Assembly: GCF_016008875.1 (NCBI RefSeq)
Contig: NZ_JADTQG010000001.1
Coordinates: 310,001-374,000 of the forward strand
DNA: 64,000 nt
Origin: Ectopseudomonas mendocina
Lineage (GTDB): Bacteria > Pseudomonadota > Gammaproteobacteria > Pseudomonadales > Pseudomonadaceae
Reading direction: 5' to 3'
Shown here: one piece after another, positions 1 to 7,456 of the stretch
Position numbering within the stretch: the stretch's first letter is position 1
Layout of the letters: every line of letters starts with the position of its first letter
Position numbers and translations under genes: made by a program
Notes under the pieces: model-generated
The model's input: only the letters and a program-made list of their open reading frames with translations
Told to the model about the DNA's origin: nothing
Databases searched by the model: none

Positions 1-735
1 CATGCGCTTGTAGTTATGCACGATCTGCCGCAGCAGGTCGGCGTTGGCACACACCACCTGCTCGCCGCTGAGGCTGCGGATGCGCGTGGTCTTCAGGCCG
101 ATATGCTCGATGGTCCCGGCCACCTCGCCGAACACCACGAAGTCGCCGATCTCGAAGGGCTTGTCGACACCGATCGACAGTGAGGCGAACACATCGCTGA
201 GCACCGTCTGCACCGCCAGTGCCACGGCGATACCGCCGACACCCAGGCTGGCCACCAGCGCGGTGATATCCACGCCGAGATTGGCCAGGATCGACAGCAG
301 CATCACCGACCACACCACGATCAGGATCATGATGCTGATGATGGTGGTCATCACCGGGTTGTAGCTGCCGCTCTTCTTCATCACCAGGCTGCGTGACCAC
401 AGACGTACGCCGGTATCGACCCACAGCGCCACCTGCAAGGCCAGAGCGACGAACCAGGTATGGCTCAGCGCGCTCTGCCAGCTGCCGGGCAGCTCCGGCA
501 GGCGCAAGGCCAGCAACAGGGAAAAGGCCAGCAGCAACACGCGGCTGGTACGGCCGATCACAACCGCCACGAAGTGCGGCCAACTGCCGTCCTGATCCTT
601 CGACCAGGCCATCAGCCGCTTGTGCAGCGTGCCGACCACCGCACGCAACACGCTGTAGATTAGCGCCGTAGCGACCACAACAATCGCAATGTTGAGCCAG
701 AGATCGCGGTCAAGCCAGATGTTCCACTGTTCCAT
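1..735 (-). CDS. MscS-family mechanosensitive ion channel (C-terminal part off window)
   Basis: Small-conductance mechanosensitive channel of the inner membrane, releasing solutes on osmotic downshift. The reading frame is open from the ATG at 735 to the window edge (245 residues), so the stop lies outside. Hydrophobic segments lie at about 12-31, 56-77, 91-110 and 128-150. They are followed by the Gly/Ala-rich pore helix (about 157-180, with ASLGVGGIAVALAVQ) and the start of the beta domain (VDKPFEIGDFV, about 190-200), which is the MscS signature. The remaining cytoplasmic domain is missing only because the window ends. It reads leftwards and is separated by about 200 bases from the next gene. 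The paralogue group is not determined. Confidence 0.93.
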   Translation of the reverse strand, partial: MEQWNIWLDRDLWLNIAIVVVATALIYSVLRAVVGTLHKRLMAWSKDQDGSWPHFVAVVIGRTSRVLLLAFSLLLALRLPELPGSWQSALSHTWFVALALQVALWVDTGVRLWSRSLVMKKSGSYNPVMTTIISIMILIVVWSVMLLSILANLGVDITALVASLGVGGIAVALAVQTVLSDVFASLSIGVDKPFEIGDFVVFGEVAGTIEHIGLKTTRIRSLSGEQVVCANADLLRQIVHNYKRM

Positions 736-947
736 CGCCAAGGGCCTCCAGAAGGGACGTATAGGTTTCTGGTGGTGTTGAGGAGCAGAAGTTCCGGGGA
801 AAGGGCGAGTGGTCCCGGTTTTGGCGCGCCGGGTGAGGCGGCCTTAGCCTGGGCGGCCCTTTTCAAAAAGCGTAGAGCCGGGCATCACGCTGCCTGGATT
901 TGCCCGAGCTAACAGCGCAAGAAGGCACGGCCTCTTCGTGTCTACGA

Positions 948-1253
948 TTACTCGATCGGTTTGTTCGCCTGGTAGATGTCATGCGGGAGCATGAGGGTAT
1001 CGACAGCAGCGTCCACAGGCAGTGAAAAGATCGTCAGTACTGGGCAAACGACCGATAACCAGCACCAGACCGTGGCTGGAAAGTAGCCGCGATTGACTTC
1101 GTCAGAACCGAACAGCACGCCGAAGTCGTACGCGGTGCCTGTGTAGTAATCGGGTCCGTAATAACTGCCATTTCGCCCGAACAGCGTGCCGCAACCCGCG
1201 AGCGCACCCACCAGAACGGCCAGCGCGAAGATTCGATAGAGACGTTTGAGCAT
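948..1253 (-). CDS. YceK/YidQ-family (DUF1375) lipoprotein
   Basis: Small outer-envelope lipoprotein of 101 residues. The ATG at 1253 was chosen because AAAGGA lies about 8 bases upstream and the protein then begins with a compact signal peptide (MLKRLYRIFALAVLVGALAG) ending in the lipobox LAGC. A longer in-frame opening exists but would bury the signal. The body has the family pattern YPATVW-like (YFPATVWCW) and a hydrophobic stretch followed by a conserved LPVDAAVDTLMLPHDI segment. YceK-type proteins are poorly characterised. It stands alone between the MscS gene and the tRNA. Family assignment is from remembered motifs. Confidence 0.8.
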   Translation of the reverse strand: MLKRLYRIFALAVLVGALAGCGTLFGRNGSYYGPDYYTGTAYDFGVLFGSDEVNRGYFPATVWCWLSVVCPVLTIFSLPVDAAVDTLMLPHDIYQANKPIE

Positions 1254-1376
1254 GGGACATCCTTTCCGACAGAGGCCACCCTGGCCGCGTCGCAGGGTAC
1301 GCACCTCAGCGTCACGTCACAACTTCAGTTGAGCACCTCAAGGTGAAGGATGTGGAGAGGTTCACCCGGCAGAAAC

Positions 1377-1408
1377 GAAAAAGCCCCGTCAGTGATGACG
1401 GGGCTTTT
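1377..1408 (-). terminator. Rho-independent terminator of the tRNA-Gly unit
   Basis: An AGCCCCGTCA / TGACGGGGCT stem is followed, on the minus strand, by a run of Ts. It lies just downstream of the 3' end of the leftward tRNA gene, so it most likely ends that transcript. Confidence 0.8.
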
Positions 1409-1419
1409 GCTTGGCTGTC

Positions 1420-1493
1420 TGGAGCGGGTGATGGGAATCGAACCCACGGCTCTAGCTTGGGAAGCTAGGGTATTACCATTATACGACACCCGC
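1420..1493 (-). tRNA. tRNA-Gly (anticodon CCC)
   Basis: The minus strand starts GCGGGTG and ends CACCCGC + T + CCA, giving a 7-bp acceptor stem with encoded CCA and a total of 74 nt. The anticodon arm is CTAGC-TTCCCAA-GCTAG, placing CCC at positions 34-36. The T arm contains GGTTCGATTCC. It reads the GGG glycine codon. It is followed by a terminator at 1377-1408. Confidence 0.96.
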
Positions 1494-1578
1494 AGCGGGT
1501 GCCTTTATACCGGAACCTGCGGCGGAAATGAAGCGCGGAGCAGAACGACAGGTACATTCGATCCGCGCTTGAGGCAGA

Positions 1579-2466
1579 TCATACCGCGATGGCCTGCAGT
1601 TCCTGCAGCTCGCCCCGGTTGGGCAGTTGCAGACGTTTGCCGGGGGCGCTGAAGAAGTCCAGCAGGACGCGTTGGGTCTGCAGCCACGCGGCCTTGTGTT
1701 CCATGTCGAGGAAGTGGCCAGCGTCGTCGATCACGGCGAATTGGGCATGGTCGATGTGCTGGGCGAACAGGCAGGCGTCTTCCACCGAGGTGTATTCGTC
1801 GCGGTCGCCGTTGACGAACAGCAGCGGAATGTCGATGGCCTGCAGGCATTCCATGCGGCAATGCGCCTCCATGTTCAGCACTTGCTTGATGTGTGCGTAC
1901 ATCTGCCGGTATTCGTGCTCGTCCAGGGTGCTGACGTGCTTGTGGTTGAAGCGCTTGAACAGTGACGGCAAGTGTTTGCCGATGGTGCTGTTGACCAGCA
2001 GAGCGATGTTGTCGCGATCCACCGCGTTCAAGAAGCGCAGGCCCTTGTGCAGGTAGTCGAGCATCGGCACGTTGAGGATCGGCGAGAAGGAGCAGATCGC
2101 TGCCTTTTCCAGCGTGGCCGGGCGCTGGGCCAGGGCGAGCATGGAGGCGACGCCGCCCCAGGAGAAGGACATCAGGTAGTTGGCGCAATAGTGGTCGATC
2201 AGCTTGAGCAGGATGGCCGCTTCGTCTTCCTTGCTGATGGGCGTGAAGTCGCTGTTGTGCGGCTTCGATTGACCGGCATAGGGCAGGTCGAAGGCCACCA
2301 CGTTGAACTGTGGTTGCAGGTACTTGACCGTTTGCGCGAACGAGGCGGTGGTCGCCAGGGAGCCATTGACCAGGATGATGGTCTTGCTTGCTGCCGGGTT
2401 GCCGTAGAACTCCGTGTGTACCTTGTGCTTCCTGTTGATCTCGACGACTGCGGTTTCTGGCCTCAT
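1579..2466 (-). CDS. phaG: PhaG-type (R)-3-hydroxyacyl-ACP thioesterase/transacylase
   Basis: Alpha/beta-hydrolase of 295 residues that diverts (R)-3-hydroxyacyl groups from fatty acid synthesis (ACP) towards medium-chain polyhydroxyalkanoate, related to RhlA. The ATG at 2466 has AGGAGG 7-8 bases upstream and gives the 295-residue length I recall for PhaG. Visible features are the N-terminal MRPE start, an NGSLATTASFAQTVK segment, the nucleophile elbow MSFSWGGV (Ser in SWGG), and near the end the Asp of NGDRDEYT and the His of DAGHFLD that complete a triad. It stands alone and leftward, downstream of a 390-base gap. No other PHA genes are in the window, so the product fate (PHA versus hydroxyalkanoyl surfactant precursors) is inferred. 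Confidence 0.88.
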   Translation of the reverse strand: MRPETAVVEINRKHKVHTEFYGNPAASKTIILVNGSLATTASFAQTVKYLQPQFNVVAFDLPYAGQSKPHNSDFTPISKEDEAAILLKLIDHYCANYLMSFSWGGVASMLALAQRPATLEKAAICSFSPILNVPMLDYLHKGLRFLNAVDRDNIALLVNSTIGKHLPSLFKRFNHKHVSTLDEHEYRQMYAHIKQVLNMEAHCRMECLQAIDIPLLFVNGDRDEYTSVEDACLFAQHIDHAQFAVIDDAGHFLDMEHKAAWLQTQRVLLDFFSAPGKRLQLPNRGELQELQAIAV

Positions 2467-2857
2467 GTCGTTTCCTCCTGGCGCAAGTGAACAAGGCGAG
2501 CGGGCGGCCGTTCGCATTTGATTGAGCAGTCAGAAAAGCGCCTGAGCGTGACAGCTTCATGTCAGGCAGGAGATTTTTATAAGTATTTGAATTTCAAGCA
2601 GTTAGGATCGAAACAGGCGAGCGCTCCAGGCCTTATTGAAGACGCTGGAGAGGGCGGTGTTACCAGGCAGGAATCCAGACGGCGCAGGGCGCCAGTAACT
2701 GAAAGAAGGTGTAGCTGTCTCGTAGTGACTGATTGGTCATCTCAAGACTTGTGACTCGATTCAAGCAGCTGACTTGCAGCCACGCAAGGCCGGGTCACAT
2801 CTTTATCGCGGTTTAGGTCTACCGTTGGTCGGGTCGTGAAGGTTTAGGCTGTGAAGA
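2467..2857. other. Gap without a convincing gene (phaG upstream region)
   Basis: This holds the ribosome site and presumably the promoter of phaG. A 78-codon opening on the plus strand (2518-2754) has no ribosome site, atypical composition and no recognisable motif, so it is not called. I see no tRNA, repeat or strong terminator. Confidence 0.5.
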
Positions 2858-3550
2858 TCAGACGCTGGCGACTTCCGCAGCCGTCAGAGCGCGGTACTGA
2901 CCTGGCGCGAGCTGCGGGTCGAGGGCGATCTCGCCCATGCGTTCGCGATGCAGGGCGACGACGCGGTTGCGGAAGTGGCCGAACATGCGCTTGACCTGAT
3001 GGTAGCGGCCCTCGAACAGGGTCAGCCGGGCTTCGTGGCTGTTCAGCACCTCGAGCTGGGCGGGCAGGGTGGTGAGGTTCTCGAAGGCGAAGTACAGGCC
3101 GCAGGCGAAGACCTCGGCGTACTCATCGGTGATCGGCTGCTCGGTGGTGACGAGGTAGACCTTGGGCTTGCGCTCTTGCGGTTGGGTGATGCGCCGCGAC
3201 CAGCGTCCGTCGTTGGTGATCAGCAGCAGGCCGCTGGTGTTGAGATCGAGGCGTCCGGCCAGGTGCAGGTCGTGCTTGTCCGGCTCGTTGAGCAGGTCGA
3301 GCACGGTGCGGTGTTCTTCGTGTTCGGTGGCGCTGACCACGCCGACCGGCTTGTGCAGCATCCAGTAACGCGCGCTGCGCCCGGCCTGCAGCAGTTCGTC
3401 GTCCAGCTCCACGCGCTGGAAGTCGCGGATATCGAAGCGCGGATCAATGATCACTTCGCCGTCCACGCGCAGGCGCCCGGCGCTGATCAGCAGGCGGCTG
3501 TCCTGGCGGCTGAAACGCGGGAAGTTGCTGAGGAAGCGATCCAGGCGCAT
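2858..3550 (-). CDS. rsuA: 16S rRNA pseudouridine(516) synthase RsuA
   Basis: Isomerises U516 of 16S rRNA to pseudouridine. The 230-residue protein has an N-terminal S4-like RNA-binding part (about 1-55: MRLDRFLSN, LISAGRLRVDG) and the synthase domain with the catalytic motif GRLDLNTSGLLL; the catalytic Asp is residue 102. It also has the family KPVGVVSA strand and a C-terminal EGRYHQVKRMF segment. Length and motif order fit RsuA. It is third in a leftward operon after the diguanylate cyclase and the CWC protein, separated from the latter by 3 bases, so probably translated from the same message. RluE/RluF are alternatives in the same family but are usually longer or differ in the N-terminal domain. 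Confidence 0.9.
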   Translation of the reverse strand: MRLDRFLSNFPRFSRQDSRLLISAGRLRVDGEVIIDPRFDIRDFQRVELDDELLQAGRSARYWMLHKPVGVVSATEHEEHRTVLDLLNEPDKHDLHLAGRLDLNTSGLLLITNDGRWSRRITQPQERKPKVYLVTTEQPITDEYAEVFACGLYFAFENLTTLPAQLEVLNSHEARLTLFEGRYHQVKRMFGHFRNRVVALHRERMGEIALDPQLAPGQYRALTAAEVASV

Positions 3551-3553
3551 GGC

Positions 3554-3760
3554 TCAGTCGTGCTCGTCGAGTTTGGCAACTGCCACCAAGCCGGCGCAGG
3601 CCGGGCACAGGCAGGCGCGATCAAGCTGTTCGGGCGTTAGGCGTTGCAGCGCGGCGGGGTCGATCTTCGTGTCGAAGCACCAGCAGGGTTCATCGCTGCG
3701 GCCCGCTGCGATGTTGCACTGGTTAGTCTTGCCGCATAACGGGCAGCGCTCGGTGTCCAT
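3554..3760 (-). CDS. Cysteine-rich CWC-family small protein
   Basis: Sixty-eight residues with eight Cys. These are arranged as CPLCG near the N terminus, a lone C about ten residues on, CWC (residues about 26-28) and CLCPAC near the C terminus, typical of the CWC family presumed to bind a metal. The ATG at 3760 is used; it overlaps the stop of the preceding diguanylate cyclase by one base (TGATG), which suggests translational coupling. A TTG one codon earlier is possible. Function is unknown. It is sandwiched between a c-di-GMP synthase and rsuA. Confidence 0.8.
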   Translation of the reverse strand: MDTERCPLCGKTNQCNIAAGRSDEPCWCFDTKIDPAALQRLTPEQLDRACLCPACAGLVAVAKLDEHD

Positions 3761-5229
3761 CAATGCTCTTCGCAGACGCGATCACGACCGGCCTGTTTGG
3801 CCCGGTACAGGGCGCGGTCGGTGCGGCTGAGCAGGTCATGCAGCGCTTCGCCCGGCTGCCATTGGCTCAGGCCGAGGCTGACGGTGACCTGCAGCGTTTC
3901 ACCGCCTACCGGGTAGCGCTGCTCGGCGCAGTGCTGGCGCAGTTTTTCGGCCAGCTCGTGGGCGGCGTGTCGGTCGGTGTTCTTCAGCAGCAGGATGAAT
4001 TCCTCGCCGCCCCAGCGGCAGAGAATGTCGGACTGGCGCAGCGCCGCGCGCAACTGCTCGGCGAAGCGACGCAGCACCTCGTCGCCGGCCAGGTGGCCGT
4101 GGCGGTCGTTGATCTGCTTGAAGTTGTCCAGATCCAGCAGCACTGCACACAGCGGGCTGCTGTCGCGCTGCGCCTCCTGCAGGGCCTGCTCCACGTGAAG
4201 TTCGAAGCCGCGGCGGTTGGGCAGGTCGGTGAGGCTGTCGGTGGTGGCCAGGGCGGCGATGCGCTGCTGGTAGCGACGGATCACCAGGCTCACCAGGGTC
4301 AGGACGATGGCGGTGACCAGCAGACAGATCAGCAGGTTGAGGTAGAGGCTGTGGCGAACGCCGGCCAGCGCGCCTTCCTCGTGCTTGTCGACGAACAGGA
4401 ACCACTCGAGTTCGGGGATGTAGCGTACGTTAAGAAAGTGGCTGCGCTGGTGTTCGTCGTAGCGATAGTCGCCGCTTTTCGGTTGCGGCAGCACGGCCAG
4501 CAGTTTTTCCAGGCCGGGTACTTCGCTCAACGGCTGGCCGCGACGGGCGCCCATGGGGCCGCCCTCGACGCCGGTCAGCACCAGATGGCCGTTGCGATCG
4601 GTAAAGAAGATGTTGCGGTCGTAGCGGCGCTGGTAGTCGTCCACCAGCTTGACCACTGCATCCACAGTGAGGCCGACACCGGCCACGCCGATAAAGCGTT
4701 CCTGGTAGTCGAACACCTTGTAGTTGATGAAGAAGGTCAGTTGGTCGGCGTTGGCCATGTCCGGATCGACGCTGATCTCGTAGGGCTCCTCCATGTTGCG
4801 CACGCGGAAGTACCAATCATCGCGCGGCTCATCTTCCTGCACCTGCTTGAGCACGCCCTTGGCCTGGTAGTAGGTGCGCGTGCGCTCGGAGATGAAGAAG
4901 GCGGTGAAGGTGCCGTAGTGATCCTGAATCTCGCGCAGGTAGCGGGTGACGGGCTCGGGGTCCTGCTCGCCGGCCAGCGCCCAGTCGCGCAGGAAGGTGT
5001 CGCGCGACATCATCGAGGCGATCTGCGTCGGGCGGATCAGGTCCTTCTGGATTTCGGAATAGATGGTGTCCGAGGTCAGCGGCAGCTCGGTGTTGACGAT
5101 GTTCTGGCGAATGCTGTCGCGCGACGCGTAGTAGCTCAGCAGCGAGGTGGTGAGAAAGCCGCTGCCGAGCAGGAACAGGAGCAGTAACACCAACGAGGTT
5201 TGCGTGTGCCGTTTGGGGCGCAGGGACAT
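3760..5229 (-). CDS. Membrane-bound diguanylate cyclase (sensor-GGDEF)
   Basis: Makes cyclic di-GMP from two GTP. Of its 489 residues, the first 30 or so hold a transmembrane helix (LVLLLLFLLGSGFLTTSLL). A periplasmic Cache-like sensor domain of roughly 260 residues follows, then a second helix near 295-320 (LYLNLLICLLVTAIVLTLVSLV) and a C-terminal GGDEF domain. The active site is GGEEF at 407-411. The product-inhibition I-site RQSD (398-401) lies exactly five residues before it, so the enzyme should be active and feedback-inhibited. The domain ends RALYRAKQAGRDRV as usual. The ligand is unknown. It is first in an operon with the CWC protein and rsuA. Confidence 0.92.
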   Translation of the reverse strand: MSLRPKRHTQTSLVLLLLFLLGSGFLTTSLLSYYASRDSIRQNIVNTELPLTSDTIYSEIQKDLIRPTQIASMMSRDTFLRDWALAGEQDPEPVTRYLREIQDHYGTFTAFFISERTRTYYQAKGVLKQVQEDEPRDDWYFRVRNMEEPYEISVDPDMANADQLTFFINYKVFDYQERFIGVAGVGLTVDAVVKLVDDYQRRYDRNIFFTDRNGHLVLTGVEGGPMGARRGQPLSEVPGLEKLLAVLPQPKSGDYRYDEHQRSHFLNVRYIPELEWFLFVDKHEEGALAGVRHSLYLNLLICLLVTAIVLTLVSLVIRRYQQRIAALATTDSLTDLPNRRGFELHVEQALQEAQRDSSPLCAVLLDLDNFKQINDRHGHLAGDEVLRRFAEQLRAALRQSDILCRWGGEEFILLLKNTDRHAAHELAEKLRQHCAEQRYPVGGETLQVTVSLGLSQWQPGEALHDLLSRTDRALYRAKQAGRDRVCEEH

Positions 5230-5582
5230 GGGTGAATCCGGCGGCGGGCAGATGGCGTGATGCTAGCTTGCTGAGCGGGGCTAGCGCTAGTTGTGATCAC
5301 TGTTGCGGTTAGGGTAGCCCGGATGCAGTGCGGGGGGCTGGTTGATGGTTTTCCCTACTGATGGCCCGGAGCGCTCAGTGTCTATTGTAGGAGCGGATTT
5401 ATCCGCGATCCGCTGCGGCTGCGAGCGGATGGCTTGCCAGTGCTGTTCGTCGCCTGGTGATGCAGTCCACCCGGCGGCACGGAACGGGCGTATGCGCGGT
5501 GTGTCTTACCCAACAGCTGAACGTGCTGCGCCTCGTGCCGTCACCCGTCCAGCGGATATTGGAAATTCGAGGAGTATTCCAG
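5230..5582. other. Intergenic region with one REP element
   Basis: A gap between the divergent diguanylate cyclase and lipoprotein genes, presumably holding both promoters. The only recognisable element is a single REP palindrome at 5386-5409. No gene seen. Confidence 0.5.
5386..5409. repeat. Pseudomonas REP palindrome (single)
   Basis: GTAGGAGCGGATTTATCCGC-type imperfect palindrome. Related copies occur here at 10471, 11727/11770, 12639 and 44748/44777. It is a typical extragenic REP of the genus. Confidence 0.8.
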
Positions 5583-5762
5583 ATGCGTGGTTTGACCGTG
5601 ATGACATTGGCCTTTTTGCTGGGAGGCTGCAGCTTCAGTGCGCCGGGCGTACACGCGCGCGTCGGTGATCCCGATTTGATACGTGTCGACCTGGGTGGGC
5701 ACGGCTATTCCAACGGTGGTTCCTTCTGCCCACCGGGGCACCGCATGAAGGGTAGTTGCTGA
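5583..5762 (+). CDS. Tiny lipoprotein with C-terminal CPPGxxxKGxC motif (first of pair)
   Basis: Fifty-nine-residue predicted lipoprotein of unknown function. The ATG at 5583 follows GAGGAG with good spacing and starts a short signal peptide ending in the lipobox LLGGC (Cys 16). The mature part is about 44 residues and ends CPPGHRMKGSC. The stop codon shares one base with the ATG of the next gene, so the two are translationally coupled. The next protein ends in the same motif (CPPGQAKKGRC), making them paralogues. A longer in-frame opening upstream lacks a ribosome site. Confidence 0.7.
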   Translation: MRGLTVMTLAFLLGGCSFSAPGVHARVGDPDLIRVDLGGHGYSNGGSFCPPGHRMKGSC

Positions 5763-5914
5763 TGAAAGCTCTATTTGCGCTATTGCTGGCGACGAGCCTG
5801 GTGTTTGGTCTGTCCGGGTGCAGCCTCAGATTGCCGGGCATCGGTGTTGATATCGGCGATACTGGTGGCCCGCCCCATTGCCCGCCAGGGCAGGCCAAGA
5901 AAGGCCGCTGCTGA
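5762..5914 (+). CDS. Tiny lipoprotein with C-terminal CPPGxxxKGxC motif (second of pair)
   Basis: Fifty-residue predicted lipoprotein. The ATG at 5762 overlaps the preceding stop (TGATG). The signal peptide MKALFALLLATSLVFG leads to the lipobox LSGC (Cys 20). The mature 31 residues end CPPGQAKKGRC, the same pattern as the neighbour upstream. Two mature Cys residues could form a disulfide. No function is known to me. The short length and presence of a matching coupled paralogue are the main evidence that it is a real gene. Confidence 0.65.
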   Translation: MKALFALLLATSLVFGLSGCSLRLPGIGVDIGDTGGPPHCPPGQAKKGRC

Positions 5915-5991
5915 TCCGGTGCCGGGCGTGCAGCCCGGCTTCTCTTCCGAGGCGCTGACCGCTCCTCCTGCTTCCCCCTGCGGAGGCTTAT

Positions 5992-6429
5992 ATGTCCAAC
6001 AGACTTTTCTTCGCCGCCCTGCTGTTTATCTCGCTCAGCGGTTGTGCCGTTTATGACTACGACCGTGGCTATCACAGCGGCCATGCCTACCGTTACCACG
6101 ACGGTTACCGGCGTGATCACTACGCGCCGCCTGTCTATGGGGCGCCGCGCTACTATTACGAGGATCGCCGTCAACAATACTACCCAGCACCTCCGCGCTA
6201 TGTGCCGGCGCCGCCGCCACGTCATCACTACGGTCACGACCGACGTCACCGTGATGGCTACAAACGCTACGACCAGCCGCGGTATGACCACCGTCGCAAT
6301 CATGGCCTGCGAGAACATCAAGGCAGGCAGATGCAGCGCGGCTGGGACGCTGGCCGCAGCACGCAGCAGCGCTTCTCCAACGTGCGCAGCCACAACCAGC
6401 AGCGCGGCATCGGCGAGCGTCGCCGCTAA
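5992..6429 (+). CDS. His/Tyr/Arg-rich lipoprotein, unknown function
   Basis: A 145-residue predicted lipoprotein. The ATG at 5992 has GGAGG upstream, and the signal peptide ends in the lipobox LSGC (Cys 18). The mature part is very low in complexity: clustered His, Tyr and Arg (YHDGYRRDHY, PRYYYEDRRQQYY, HHYGHDRRHRDGY), a proline-rich linker, and a strongly basic tail ending GERRR. Such composition could bind metal or anionic surface polymers, but nothing recognisable supports a role. Its stop overlaps the stop of the convergent LysR gene by three bases. It lies 77 bases after the tiny lipoprotein pair and may share its transcript. Confidence 0.75.
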   Translation: MSNRLFFAALLFISLSGCAVYDYDRGYHSGHAYRYHDGYRRDHYAPPVYGAPRYYYEDRRQQYYPAPPRYVPAPPPRHHYGHDRRHRDGYKRYDQPRYDHRRNHGLREHQGRQMQRGWDAGRSTQQRFSNVRSHNQQRGIGERRR

Positions 6430-7358
6430 GCCTTCCCTCGCTCGACCGCGTGCCCGGCACGCGGCGTCTGTTCATCCATCTGACGAATCGCTTCGACCAT
6501 GGCCTGCGCCGCTGGCGACAGGCTGTGGCCGGCGCGGCTGACCAGGCCATAGGCCGAATGCTGATGCAGGCCTTGCGGTTGTAGCGGCAGCAGGGCGAGC
6601 TGGCCGCTGTGAAGTTCGTCGGCGATCACGTCCCATGGCGCCATGCTCAGCACATCGCTGCCGGCCACCAGGCGCTTGAGCACCAGAAAATTGTCGCATT
6701 GCACGCTCAACGGCTGTGCGCGTCCGCTGGCCTCGCCCAGGCTGCGTTCGACCACTTGCGGCAGCTGTGTGCCGGCCAGCGGAAAGTCGAGCAGATCGCG
6801 TAGCTTTAAATTGCGGCGTTGCAGCAGCGGGTGTGACGGTCGGCAGAACAGCACACCCTGGTGCACGCGCAGTGGTTCTATGTGTAGCTGAGCATCGCCT
6901 TGCAGCTCGCGGATATCGGCGACGAACAGTTCGATGGTCGAATCCAGCAGGCTGTCGCGCAGCTCCAGCCAGTTGGCGATATCCAGTTTCACCTGCACCC
7001 GCGGGTAGCGCTGCAGCAATTGCCCCAGCGCCTGCGGTATCAGCCTTGCAGCGGGGTACGGTCCGGCGCCGAGGCGCAGCTCGCCCGCCTCCAGATTGCC
7101 CAGCTGGTTGACCGCATTGCTCAGTGCCAGGCTACCAGCGAGCAGGCGTCGTGCGTGCTCCAGCACCAGCTGGCCATGGGCGGTGAGGCTGACGCCGCGA
7201 CTGTGGCGATCCACCAACGTGCAGCCCAGTTGGCTTTCCAGCGCCTGGATGCTGCGGCTCAGTGCCGGCTGGCTGAGATGTACGGCAGCGGCGGCGCGGG
7301 CAAAATGCTCGTGTTCAGCGAGGGCGACGAAGTGGCGAAGCTGGCGGAGATCGTTCAT
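6426..7358 (-). CDS. LysR-family transcriptional regulator (SdsB1-like position)
   Basis: A 310-residue regulator with an N-terminal winged helix (FVALAEHEHFARAAAAVHLSQPALSRSIQALESQLG, given here only as a span at about 11-45) and a C-terminal substrate-binding domain starting about residue 90. It is transcribed divergently from the alkyl sulfatase gene, with a 98-base shared spacer. In P. aeruginosa the LysR protein SdsB1 activates the adjacent sulfatase gene sdsA1, so this is probably the regulator of the sulfatase in response to alkyl sulfates. That role is inferred from position. Confidence 0.88.
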   Translation of the reverse strand: MNDLRQLRHFVALAEHEHFARAAAAVHLSQPALSRSIQALESQLGCTLVDRHSRGVSLTAHGQLVLEHARRLLAGSLALSNAVNQLGNLEAGELRLGAGPYPAARLIPQALGQLLQRYPRVQVKLDIANWLELRDSLLDSTIELFVADIRELQGDAQLHIEPLRVHQGVLFCRPSHPLLQRRNLKLRDLLDFPLAGTQLPQVVERSLGEASGRAQPLSVQCDNFLVLKRLVAGSDVLSMAPWDVIADELHSGQLALLPLQPQGLHQHSAYGLVSRAGHSLSPAAQAMVEAIRQMDEQTPRAGHAVERGKA

Positions 7359-7456
7359 GCGCTTCCTGCATTAACCGCTCTATTCGAATGCATTGGCATT
7401 ATCAGTAGGGCTTTGCCAACCTGCCAGTATTCCAACAACAAAACAGTCCAATTGCC

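Noticed and set aside
2518..2754. 78-codon opening on the plus strand upstream of phaG
   Set aside because: No ribosome site, no family motif, and composition unlike the neighbouring genes.
3763..5187. 474-codon opening antisense to the diguanylate cyclase
   Set aside because: No recognisable domain, and the minus strand has GGDEF, sensor and membrane segments in order.
5457..5582. Upstream extension of the first tiny lipoprotein
   Set aside because: It would place the signal peptide internally and lacks a ribosome site; GAGGAG supports the start at 5583.
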